DNA of 6,061 nucleotides from an uncultured Oscillibacter sp. (GTDB lineage Bacteria; Bacillota_A; Clostridia; Oscillospirales; Oscillospiraceae), in contig CAQVQZ010000129.1 in the NCBI GenBank assembly GCA_948902155.1, positions 1 to 6,061 of the forward strand. The letters run 5' to 3'. Below, piece after piece: positions 1-6,061 of the stretch. The notes under the pieces were generated by a model that worked only from the letters and a program-made list of their open reading frames with translations, did no database searches and was not told the DNA's origin. The position numbers and the translations under genes were made by a program. How positions within the stretch are numbered: the stretch's first letter is position 1; the number at the start of each line of letters is the position of its first letter.

Positions 1-1385
1 ATAAGGTCATTCGCGCCTCCAGCCCGGAAGAACTGGGCCGGAATGTGGTGGTCCAGGGCGGGACGTTTTATAATGAGGCGGTTTTGCGGGCCTTTGAGAA
101 GGAAATGGGCGTGGAGGTGATCCGTCCGGACATCGCGGGCCTGATGGGAGCTTACGGCGCGGCGCTCTGCGGTCGGGGCAAGGCGTCCCCGGGGCAGGTC
201 AGCACGCTTCTGGACCGGAACGCCCTGGCCGCTTTCTCCCAGAAGACAGAAAGCCGGGTCTGCGGTCTCTGCGGAAACAACTGTCAATTGACCGTCAATA
301 CCTTCTCCGACGGGCAGACCTTCATCAGCGGCAATCGCTGCGACCGTCCCGTTACCGGCAGGGCCGAAACCGGAGAAGGCAATCTCTGCGCCTACAAACG
401 GAAGCTGATTTTAGGATACAAGCCCGTGCCCGGAAAACGGGGGAAAATCGGCCTGCCCCTGTGCCTGAATATGTGGGAGCTGCTTCCCTTCTGGCACGCG
501 TTCTTTACAAAATTGGGCTTCGCCGTGTACCACAGCCCTCTTTCAAGCCGGGACCTCTACCTCAAGGGACAGGCGACCATTCCCAGCGACACCGCCTGTT
601 TCCCCGCAAAGCTGGCCCATGGACATATCCAATTCCTCAGCAAACTGGGCCTGGACGCAATCTTCTATCCCTGCATGACCTATAACATTGACGAGGGCCT
701 GGGGGATAACCACTATAACTGCCCGGTAGTCGCCTATTACCCGGAAGTCATCGCGGGGAACTGCCCGGAAATCAAAAATACGAAATTTATTTACGATTAC
801 GTGGGCCTGCACCGTCCCAAGGACTTTACCCGGAAGATTTTCGGCATTTTACAGCGCCGCTTCCCGGATATCACAAAGAAGGAAATCCATGAGGCGTCGG
901 ACGCGGCCTATGCAGAGTACGCCAGCCACATGGCCCAGATCCGGAAAGAGGGCGCGCGGGTGATCGAGCAGGCCCGGGCCGAGGGCAGACGCATTATCAT
1001 TCTTGCCGGGCGGCCTTACCATACGGACCCGGAAATCAACCACGGCATCGACGCCCTGCTGACCCGTTCCGGCGCGGCGGTGGTGACCGAGGACGCGATC
1101 AGCAGTCAGGTGGAGAAATTCCCCACCACGGTGCTGAATCAGTGGACCTACCATTCCCGGCTGTACGCGGCGGCGAAATACTGCTGCGAACATCGGGACT
1201 GCGATCTGGTACAGCTTGTCAGTTTCGGCTGCGGGGTGGATGCCATTACCACCGACGAGACCCAGGCAATTTTGCAGAGCGCCGGGAAGCTGTACACAGA
1301 GCTGAAAATCGACGAGATCACCAACCTGGGCGCGGTGCGCATCCGCCTGCGGAGCCTCTTCGCCGCCCTGGACGAACAGGAGTGA
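1..1385 (+). CDS. Acyl-CoA dehydratase activase-related protein, C-terminal part (BadF/HgdC ATPase end plus DUF2229); 5' end outside window
   Basis: The reading frame is open from the left edge (first full codon at 3) and ends at TGA 1383-1385, giving 460 visible residues and no start. Residues 1-55 look like the end of an ASKHA-fold BadF/BadG/BcrA/HgdC activase domain (VVVQGGTFYNEAVLRAFE, then GLMGAYGAAL). Next comes a four-cysteine block, C87-x2-C90-x3-C94 and GNRC113. The rest matches the DUF2229 activase-related region: SDTACFPAKLAHGHI (C199), YPCMTYN (C224), NCPVV (C240), AGRPYHTDPEINHGID and SFGCGVDAITTDE. Known activases of this family hydrolyse ATP to push a low-potential electron into a 2-hydroxyacyl-CoA dehydratase or double-cubane protein; the substrate of this large subfamily is not established. 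In many Clostridia this protein continues into an HgdB-like domain. Here it stops at LDEQE and the HgdB part is a separate gene 5 nt downstream. Its wobble positions look less GC-rich than in the following genes. The family assignment is strong; the reaction is inference. Confidence 0.9.
   Translation, partial: KVIRASSPEELGRNVVVQGGTFYNEAVLRAFEKEMGVEVIRPDIAGLMGAYGAALCGRGKASPGQVSTLLDRNALAAFSQKTESRVCGLCGNNCQLTVNTFSDGQTFISGNRCDRPVTGRAETGEGNLCAYKRKLILGYKPVPGKRGKIGLPLCLNMWELLPFWHAFFTKLGFAVYHSPLSSRDLYLKGQATIPSDTACFPAKLAHGHIQFLSKLGLDAIFYPCMTYNIDEGLGDNHYNCPVVAYYPEVIAGNCPEIKNTKFIYDYVGLHRPKDFTRKIFGILQRRFPDITKKEIHEASDAAYAEYASHMAQIRKEGARVIEQARAEGRRIIILAGRPYHTDPEINHGIDALLTRSGAAVVTEDAISSQVEKFPTTVLNQWTYHSRLYAAAKYCCEHRDCDLVQLVSFGCGVDAITTDETQAILQSAGKLYTELKIDEITNLGAVRIRLRSLFAALDEQE
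1378..1382 (+). promoter_or_regulatory. Ribosome binding site AGGAG for the HgdB-like gene
   Basis: AGGAG lies 8 nt before the ATG at 1391 and overlaps the end of the upstream gene, whose stop is 1383-1385. It decides the start in favour of ATG 1391. An in-frame GTG at 1382 would give a classic GTGA stop/start overlap, but this Shine-Dalgarno would then sit on the start codon. It also supports a real two-gene arrangement rather than a chance frameshift in a fused gene. Confidence 0.7.
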
Positions 1386-1390
1386 AGCGT

Positions 1391-2724
<1,334 letters not shown>

Positions 2725-2725
<1 letters not shown>

Positions 2726-3306
2726 TGAGGGCCCTGATTCTCATGGGCAGTCCCCGGAGGAACGGGAACACCGCCGCCCTGCTGGCCCCGTTCTGCGGAG
2801 AGCTGGCGGCGGCGGGCCTGGAGACGGAGACGGTCTGGCTCTACGACCGGGATATCCGCCCCTGCACGGCGTGCCGCCGGTGTCAGGAGGATTGGACCGT
2901 GTTCGGCTGCCCCCAGGCGGATGATGTCCCGGATCTGTTTGACAGGGTTCTGGGCAGCGGCCTGCTGGTGCTGGCCACGCCCATTTACTCCTGGTACTGC
3001 ACGCCGCCCATGAAAGCCCTGCTGGACCGGCTGGTCTACGGCATGAACAAGTTCTACGGCGGGGAGAGGGGCCCCTCCCTCTGGGCGGGGAAGTCCCTGG
3101 CCCTGCTGATGACCTGCGGTTACCGCCCGGAGAGAGGGACGGACCTTTTTGAAGAGGGCATGCGGCGCTACTGCAAGCACTCCGGCCTCCGGTATTTGGG
3201 GGGCCGCGCAGAGCGGCACCTGGGCTATGATACCGTCTTCATGGACGGGGAGAAGGAAACCCGGGCCCGGGCCTTTGCCCGGGAGCTGGCGGCGGCGGTA
3301 ACATGA
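2725..3306 (+). CDS. NAD(P)H-dependent FMN reductase-family flavoprotein with a four-cysteine motif (iron-sulfur flavoprotein-like)
   Basis: The protein has 193 residues. ATG 2725 overlaps the upstream TGA (TGATG), implying translational coupling; GTG 2722 is also in frame but less likely. The N-terminus MRALILMGSPRRNGNT is the beta-strand plus phosphate-binding loop of flavodoxin-like FMN proteins (loop about residues 8-16). Residues 47-62 carry C47-x2-C50-x2-C53-x8-C62, close to the compact cluster motif of archaeal/clostridial iron-sulfur flavoproteins (Isf); many ordinary relatives have only part of it. ATPIYSWYCTPPMKALLDRL (85-104) is the typical flavin-contacting loop and helix. No membrane segment is seen. 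In the family, such proteins pass electrons between NAD(P)H or ferredoxin and acceptors. Being last in an operon with an activase and an HgdB-like protein suggests electron supply to them, which is inference. A generic quinone or nitro reductase role is the alternative. The family call is firm; the Fe-S cluster is probable but unproven. Confidence 0.87.
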
Positions 3307-3310
3307 GACG

Positions 3311-3343
3311 AAAAAAGCGGAGACGAACCGTCTCCGCTTTTTT
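3311..3343. terminator. Bidirectional intrinsic terminator
   Basis: The left arm is AAAAAAGCGGAGACG (3311-3325), the loop AAC (3326-3328), and the right arm CGTCTCCGCTTTTTT (3329-3343). The 15-bp inverted repeat is perfect, with a 9-bp GC-rich core flanked by six A and six T. It reads as a Rho-independent terminator on both strands. It begins 5 nt after the stop of the + strand flavoprotein gene and lies 17 nt beyond the stop of the convergent - strand SGNH gene, so it probably serves both. Confidence 0.95.
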
Positions 3344-3359
3344 ATCGTTGCCCAAATGC

Positions 3360-4241
3360 TCAGTTCTTCTCCACAGCGGCGGCGATGGCCTCGTCCTCCA
3401 GGCTGTGGGTCCGCAGGCAGTTCAGCCAGATCCGGCACCCGGCGGGGTTCAGGTGGATTCCGTCAAAGTTCAGGTCCTTGGGAAGCAGCCCGTCCTCTCC
3501 GGTGAGGCAGGCCGCCACATCCAGAAAATAGCACGCCTTCTCCTCCGCCAGAGTCCGGATGACCTCGTTATAGGCCGCGATGCGCCCGTTGTTGACATAG
3601 GTCTTTTTTGCCTCCTGCTTGGCGCTGACCGGGGGGAGGGACTGGAGGACCAGCTTGGCCTCGGGGTGATCCTCCCGAAGGCGGTCGATGAGCTTGGCGT
3701 ACTGGTCGTGAAAGGTCTTGGTCTTGGTCCAGCCCAACTCGTTGATGCCCAGCATGACGTAGATCTTGTCGCACTCCTGCGCCGCCACCGCGTCCAGCAG
3801 GGGAATCTTCTCCCCGCTCTCCGTCTCCCAGGCGTTCTTGGAGAACACGGACTCCACCGTGGCCCCCACGGCGGTGTAAAAATGCCCCGTCTTCAGGCCG
3901 CTGTAGAGGGAGAGCCCCTCCGTCCGGGAGTCCCCCAGAAAGACCGCGCCGTCAAAATATGTATCCTCCACCGCCGCCGTCTCCGGCAGGGGGGAGGGCG
4001 GCTCCTCCTCCGGCGGCTCTTCCTCCTCCGGCAGGGCCTTGCTCCGGAGCTCCGCGGCCTTCGAAGCCTCCCGGCTCTTGAAAGACGCCTTGCAAAGCAC
4101 GGGCTCCGCCGCCTCCGCCAGCGGAGAGGTCACCGCCGCCCCGCTGGACGCGCCGGTGGTCAGCAGCAGCACTGCCGCCGCCAGAGCGGCCAGCGCATGG
4201 GTCCGCCGACGTGTCCGGCGGCTCTCCCGTTTCCCTTCCAT
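3360..4241 (-). CDS. Exported or membrane-anchored SGNH/GDSL-family hydrolase
   Basis: The protein has 293 residues. ATG at 4241 is preceded by AGGAAGG at 9 nt; the stop is at 3362-3360. The N-terminus is very basic (KRESRRTRRR, 4-13), followed by a hydrophobic segment at about 15-29 (HALAALAAAVLLLTT): a Sec signal peptide or an uncleaved anchor. There is no lipobox. A Glu/Pro-rich linker (about 71-86) leads to the catalytic domain at about 95-280. SGNH blocks are FLGDSRTEG with nucleophile S105, GINELG with N167, and DGIHLNPAG with D260 and H263. A conserved glycine block is less clear, perhaps around GATVES. Family members remove acyl or acetyl groups from polysaccharides, peptidoglycan or lipids; the substrate cannot be read from sequence. 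Export suggests action at the cell envelope. It appears to have its own promoter in the AT-rich region upstream. The fold assignment is strong and the function open. Confidence 0.9.
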   Translation of the reverse strand: MEGKRESRRTRRRTHALAALAAAVLLLTTGASSGAAVTSPLAEAAEPVLCKASFKSREASKAAELRSKALPEEEEPPEEEPPSPLPETAAVEDTYFDGAVFLGDSRTEGLSLYSGLKTGHFYTAVGATVESVFSKNAWETESGEKIPLLDAVAAQECDKIYVMLGINELGWTKTKTFHDQYAKLIDRLREDHPEAKLVLQSLPPVSAKQEAKKTYVNNGRIAAYNEVIRTLAEEKACYFLDVAACLTGEDGLLPKDLNFDGIHLNPAGCRIWLNCLRTHSLEDEAIAAAVEKN

Positions 4242-4250
4242 AGACCGATC

Positions 4251-4257
4251 CCTTCCT
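4251..4257 (-). promoter_or_regulatory. Ribosome binding site AGGAAGG for the SGNH hydrolase gene
   Basis: On the - strand, AGGAAGG ends 9 nt before the ATG at 4241. This supports that start over the upstream ATG at 4260, which is in a different frame and would yield a low-complexity shadow product. Confidence 0.65.
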
Positions 4258-4269
4258 CATCTATCCCAT

Positions 4270-4283
4270 CCCGGCAGGCCGGG
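4270..4283 (-). other. Small GC hairpin in the predicted SGNH 5' leader
   Basis: CCCGGC-AG-GCCGGG is a perfect 6-bp inverted repeat around 2 nt, folding more plausibly as 5 bp with a 4-nt loop. It lies between the predicted transcription start (about 4292) and the ribosome binding site. No U-tract follows on either strand, so it is not a terminator. It could stabilise the leader RNA; that is speculation. Confidence 0.4.
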
Positions 4284-4298
4284 AAATACTCTCTTTTT

Positions 4299-4327
4299 AT
4301 TATACGCGAAAACCCTCGAAAAAAGTC
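4299..4327 (-). promoter_or_regulatory. Probable promoter for the SGNH hydrolase gene
   Basis: On the - strand a perfect TATAAT -10 hexamer occupies 4304-4299. At 17-nt spacing the -35 position (4327-4322) reads GACTTT, which matches TTGACA poorly, and no extended -10 TG is present. The predicted start near 4292 gives a leader of about 50 nt to ATG 4241. The element sits in an AT-rich island unlike the flanking GC-rich DNA. A perfect -10 with a weak -35 would fit a promoter needing an activator or an alternative -35 contact. Confidence 0.6.
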
Positions 4328-4329
4328 GA

Positions 4330-4361
4330 AACAATTTGTTAAATATTTGCCGGCAAATGTT
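4330..4361. promoter_or_regulatory. Two inverted repeats upstream of the SGNH promoter (candidate operator)
   Basis: ATTTGCCGGCAAAT (4345-4358) is a perfect 14-bp palindrome. After one mismatch pair, two more pairs match out to 4342-4361. Next to it, AACAA-T-TTGTT (4330-4340) is a second dyad of 5-bp arms around one base. Their centres lie about 60 and 43 bp upstream of the predicted transcription start, where activators commonly bind. I cannot assign them to a regulator family. The larger one could instead be a weak transcript-end hairpin of the upstream nucleotidyltransferase gene, but no clean U-run follows it on the - strand. Confidence 0.45.
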
Positions 4362-4415
4362 CCCCGGCCTTCCGGCTCCATCCAGTCTATGCCCGCCGGA
4401 CTCCCGCTATGCCCC

Positions 4416-5330
4416 TCAGCCCCGCAGGCTGGCCGGATACTCGCCGCTCTCGTGGAGGCGCCGGAGATCCTGGGCCACGGTCTCCCGGTCCTGGTGATAG
4501 GTCATGCCGAACCACTGCCCGGCGGAGGAGAGGACGGAAACCCGCAGCGCCCCCGACCGGAGCAGCCGGTCCACCGCGTCGGGAAGAAGGCACTCCGCCC
4601 TGGGATCGTCCCCGGCCCGGCGGAGGAAGTCCTCAAAATCCCGCCGCAGAACGGGGAACGCCGAGGGCATGAAGCCCCAGAAATTCATGGAAACCACCGC
4701 GTTGGGGTCCAGAGGGCGGTCCGTCTCCAGATCCCGGAGGGTGCCGTCCGGGTAGAGCTGAATCTTCGCCGTCTCCTGGACCCGCTCCAGAAAGCCGTTC
4801 CGCTGGACGCAGATGCCCCGGGCCACGGTTCCGTGGAGGCTGGCGGTGTTTTTCAGAAGATAGCCCACCATCGTGGCCTGCCCCGCCTCGGGGAGGCGGC
4901 GGAGCTCCCGCGCCATGGCCCGGTAGGCGTCGAAGCCGTAAAAATCGTCGGCATTGATGACGCAGCAGGGCTCCCGCACCGCGCTCTCGGCGCAGAGGAA
5001 GGCGTGGACGGTGCCGAAGGGCTTCGTCCGCCCCTCCGGCACGGAATAGAACGAGGGGATGGAGGAGAAGTCCTGATAGACATAGTCCACCTCCACCGGG
5101 CTTCCGTCCAGGGCGCTCCTCCCGGAGAGATAGCGGCCGCAGATGCCCTCCATCATCTCCCGCATGCCGGGCTTGATGACCAGGACCACCTTGCCGAAAC
5201 CCGCCCGGAGGGCGTCATAGATGGAATATTCCATCAGGATCTCATGGTGGGGCCCGATGCCGTCCACCTGCTTGCTTCCGCCGTAGCGGGAGCCCAGCCC
5301 CGCCGCCATGACGACCAGAGTAATTTTCAT
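4416..5330 (-). CDS. Sugar-phosphate nucleotidyltransferase family protein
   Basis: The protein has 304 residues, with ATG at 5330 and stop at 4418-4416. The N-terminus is the family signature: strand ITLVVMAAG then GLGSRYGGSK (11-20), the glycine-rich NTP-binding loop with a following lysine. Further hallmarks are TKPFGT (102-107) and NADDFYG (126-132), whose aspartates fit the metal/nucleotide site, and MNFWGF (215-220) in the sugar-binding half. Such enzymes join a sugar 1-phosphate or similar phosphate to an NTP, releasing pyrophosphate. The KQVDGIGPHHEILMEYSIYDAL stretch (20-41) is the variant typical of a group of roughly 300-residue clostridial proteins, not of classical RmlA or GalU, so donor and sugar are unknown. 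It is soluble, with no membrane segment. The start directly precedes the first beta strand, so the N-terminus is secure, although the nearest Shine-Dalgarno-like GAGAGG is 11 nt upstream. No kinase or glycosyltransferase partner is visible in this window. Confidence 0.88.
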   Translation of the reverse strand: MKITLVVMAAGLGSRYGGSKQVDGIGPHHEILMEYSIYDALRAGFGKVVLVIKPGMREMMEGICGRYLSGRSALDGSPVEVDYVYQDFSSIPSFYSVPEGRTKPFGTVHAFLCAESAVREPCCVINADDFYGFDAYRAMARELRRLPEAGQATMVGYLLKNTASLHGTVARGICVQRNGFLERVQETAKIQLYPDGTLRDLETDRPLDPNAVVSMNFWGFMPSAFPVLRRDFEDFLRRAGDDPRAECLLPDAVDRLLRSGALRVSVLSSAGQWFGMTYHQDRETVAQDLRRLHESGEYPASLRG

Positions 5331-5432
5331 GCCTGCGCCCGCCTCTCTCTGTCTCCGGGCCTCTCCGCCCGGAATTGTTCTCCGCTTAGGATGCCCCGTT
5401 TCCCCGGCTTCCCGGGGGCGGCGCCGCCCTCT
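5331..5432 (-). other. GC-rich intergenic spacer with potential hairpins
   Basis: This 102-nt gap between the DUF5655-like gene and the nucleotidyltransferase gene holds three inverted repeats. These are GGGCGGCGCCGCCC (5416-5429, perfect palindrome), CCCCGG-CTTC-CCGGGG (5402-5417, partly overlapping the first) and TCCGGGC-CTCTCC-GCCCGGA (5354-5373). None has a U-tract on the - strand, so no intrinsic terminator can be called. I see no convincing -35/-10 pair for the - strand. The hairpins could mark RNA processing or attenuation, or simply reflect high GC. Whether the nucleotidyltransferase gene is co-transcribed with its upstream neighbours remains open. Confidence 0.4.
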
Positions 5433-5825
5433 TCAGTCCTTTCCGCACCGGAACCGGCGGGCCTCGGCGGTCCAGGCCCAGAGGTCCCCGCCCAATTCCC
5501 CCGGGTCCGCCGGAAGGACCAGGTGGTTGGTAAACCGCCCCGGGTACGCCTCCACCGCCAGGATCAGCCAATCCGACTCCAGGGGCCGGGGCAGAAACAG
5601 CGACAGCACCGCCCCGGGGACGGCCCGGCCCCTGACGCGCTTCCCCGGCGCCGTCAGCGCGCAGAAGGGCCGGGGGTCCCGAAGCCCCACCTGGGACTTC
5701 TGGACGGCGATTTCCGCCCCGGGCCAGCGCTCCAGCGCCCCCAGGAGGAAGGCCCGGACCGACGGAAGGGCCTCCGGCTTCTCGGCGAAGAACGCCTCCG
5801 CCAGGCGCAGGGCTTCCAGGTCCAT
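5433..5825 (-). CDS. Small DUF5655-like protein
   Basis: The protein has 130 residues. ATG at 5825 overlaps the TGA of the upstream pantothenate kinase gene (TGATG), which favours it over an ATG 30 nt further upstream inside that gene. The stop is at 5435-5433. The pattern IAVQKSQVGLRDPRPFCALTAP, then VLSLFLPRPL, then RFTNHLVL and a closing acidic/aromatic segment resembles the DUF5655 domain, a compact fold found alone or appended to other proteins and with no proven biochemical role. The N-terminal 30 residues are helical and acidic. No signal peptide, membrane helix or metal motif is visible. The tight coupling to pantothenate kinase is the only clue to context, and it may only be a shared transcript. 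The gene is real by overlap, length and conserved pattern; the domain call is from memory of the family pattern. Confidence 0.75.
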   Translation of the reverse strand: MDLEALRLAEAFFAEKPEALPSVRAFLLGALERWPGAEIAVQKSQVGLRDPRPFCALTAPGKRVRGRAVPGAVLSLFLPRPLESDWLILAVEAYPGRFTNHLVLPADPGELGGDLWAWTAEARRFRCGKD

Positions 5826-6061
5826 CACTCCACCGCCCTGCGTTCCAGGCTGCACAGCCCCGCACCGATAGCCGTTGCAAAGGTGGCCCGCTCCGGTATG
5901 AGGTAGCGGATGCCGTAGAGCCGCTGAAAGTTCTCAAAATTGGGCTTCACCTGGGACAGCGTCGTCACGGAGCCGGTGAGGACCACCGTGTCGCAGCTGC
6001 AGCACCGGCAGGCCAGCACCGTCATGGTGCCGATGGCCTGGAGCACCAGGTTCACCGCCCC
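5825..6061 (-). CDS. coaW: Type II pantothenate kinase, C-terminal fragment; 5' end outside window
   Basis: The frame is open from the right edge to TGA 5827-5825, giving 78 visible residues with no start. NLVLQAIGTM, then VVLTGSVTTL, then PNFENFQRLYGIRYLIPERATFATAIGAGL match the C-terminal end of type II pantothenate kinases (CoaW/fumble family, ASKHA fold). They phosphorylate pantothenate with ATP in the first committed step of coenzyme A synthesis; the characterised bacterial type II enzyme is resistant to CoA feedback. The ATFATAIGAGL end is diagnostic. An odd feature is a cysteine-rich ACRCCSCD stretch just before VVLTG, where the relatives I know have few cysteines. A GTG at 6055 lies within the fragment and is not the start, because homology continues upstream. 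The gene is coupled to the DUF5655-like gene by TGATG. Confidence 0.85.
   Translation of the reverse strand, partial: GAVNLVLQAIGTMTVLACRCCSCDTVVLTGSVTTLSQVKPNFENFQRLYGIRYLIPERATFATAIGAGLCSLERRAVE

Noticed and set aside
1142..1390. Upstream extension of the HgdB-like frame to 1142.
   Set aside because: The 83 extra residues are an Arg-rich shadow of the activase gene's conserved C-terminus. The Shine-Dalgarno and the family entry motif place the start at 1391.
4294..4298. T-run after the 4270-4283 hairpin, as a possible + strand terminator.
   Set aside because: The T-run starts 10 nt after the stem and no + strand gene ends nearby. The run is better explained as part of the promoter island.
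4387..4414. Direct repeat CTATGCCC (4387-4394 and 4407-4414), 20-bp period.
   Set aside because: Only 8 bp and two copies just past a stop codon, with no matching third copy; compatible with chance.
3303..5906. An 867-codon open frame on the + strand running across three - strand genes and their spacers.
   Set aside because: Its product is low-complexity Arg/Pro/Gly/Leu-rich with no family motif. It lies antisense to genes with clear catalytic motifs and crosses the terminator. High GC removes stop codons, which explains its length.
5386..5937. A 183-codon - strand frame overlapping the DUF5655-like and pantothenate kinase genes.
   Set aside because: Gly/Pro/Arg-rich out-of-frame shadow of two better-supported, coupled genes.

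Overview
The window is about 6 kb of GC-rich, tightly packed bacterial DNA. It holds seven protein-coding genes, two of them cut by the window edges. There are no RNA genes, insertion sequences, CRISPR arrays or phage genes. The gene content points to a GC-rich anaerobic Clostridia member: an oxygen-sensitive 2-hydroxyacyl-CoA dehydratase-type activase system, an FMN/Fe-S type reductase, a type II pantothenate kinase and GDSL hydrolases with a short basic N-terminus. An Oscillospiraceae-type gut bacterium such as the Flavonifractor/Oscillibacter group is my best guess, inferred from family knowledge rather than from any marker gene.

Left half, + strand (1-3306). Three genes form an apparent operon. 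The first is the C-terminal 460 residues of a large BadF/HgdC-type acyl-CoA dehydratase activase with a DUF2229 region. The second is a stand-alone HgdB-like 2-hydroxyacyl-CoA dehydratase subunit. The third is a small NADPH-dependent FMN reductase-family flavoprotein with a four-cysteine CX2CX2CX8C motif. The first gap is 5 nt, with a good Shine-Dalgarno overlapping the upstream stop, and the second junction is a TGATG overlap. In many Firmicutes the first two parts are fused in one protein of about 1400 residues; here they are split. The likely logic is an ATP-driven one-electron transfer from activase to an Fe-S protein of the dehydratase/double-cubane family, with the flavoprotein as a possible electron donor. 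The substrate is unknown. A perfect 15-bp A-stem-U hairpin at 3311-3343 ends this operon and also serves the convergent gene on the other strand.

Right half, - strand (3360-6061). In transcription order, right to left: the C-terminus of a type II pantothenate kinase, a 130-residue DUF5655-like protein coupled to it by TGATG, a GC-rich spacer with hairpins, a sugar-phosphate nucleotidyltransferase-like enzyme, an AT-rich promoter region, and an exported or membrane-anchored SGNH/GDSL hydrolase. The AT-rich island at 4284-4361 carries a consensus TATAAT -10 with a poor -35 and two inverted repeats upstream. This makes the SGNH gene the best candidate here for a separately regulated unit.

I do not see a clearly new biological system. 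The points most worth following are the split activase/dehydratase pair with its putative Fe-S flavoprotein partner, and the dyad-flanked SGNH promoter. No gene-free stretch exceeds 300 bases; the longest is about 174 bases (4242-4415).
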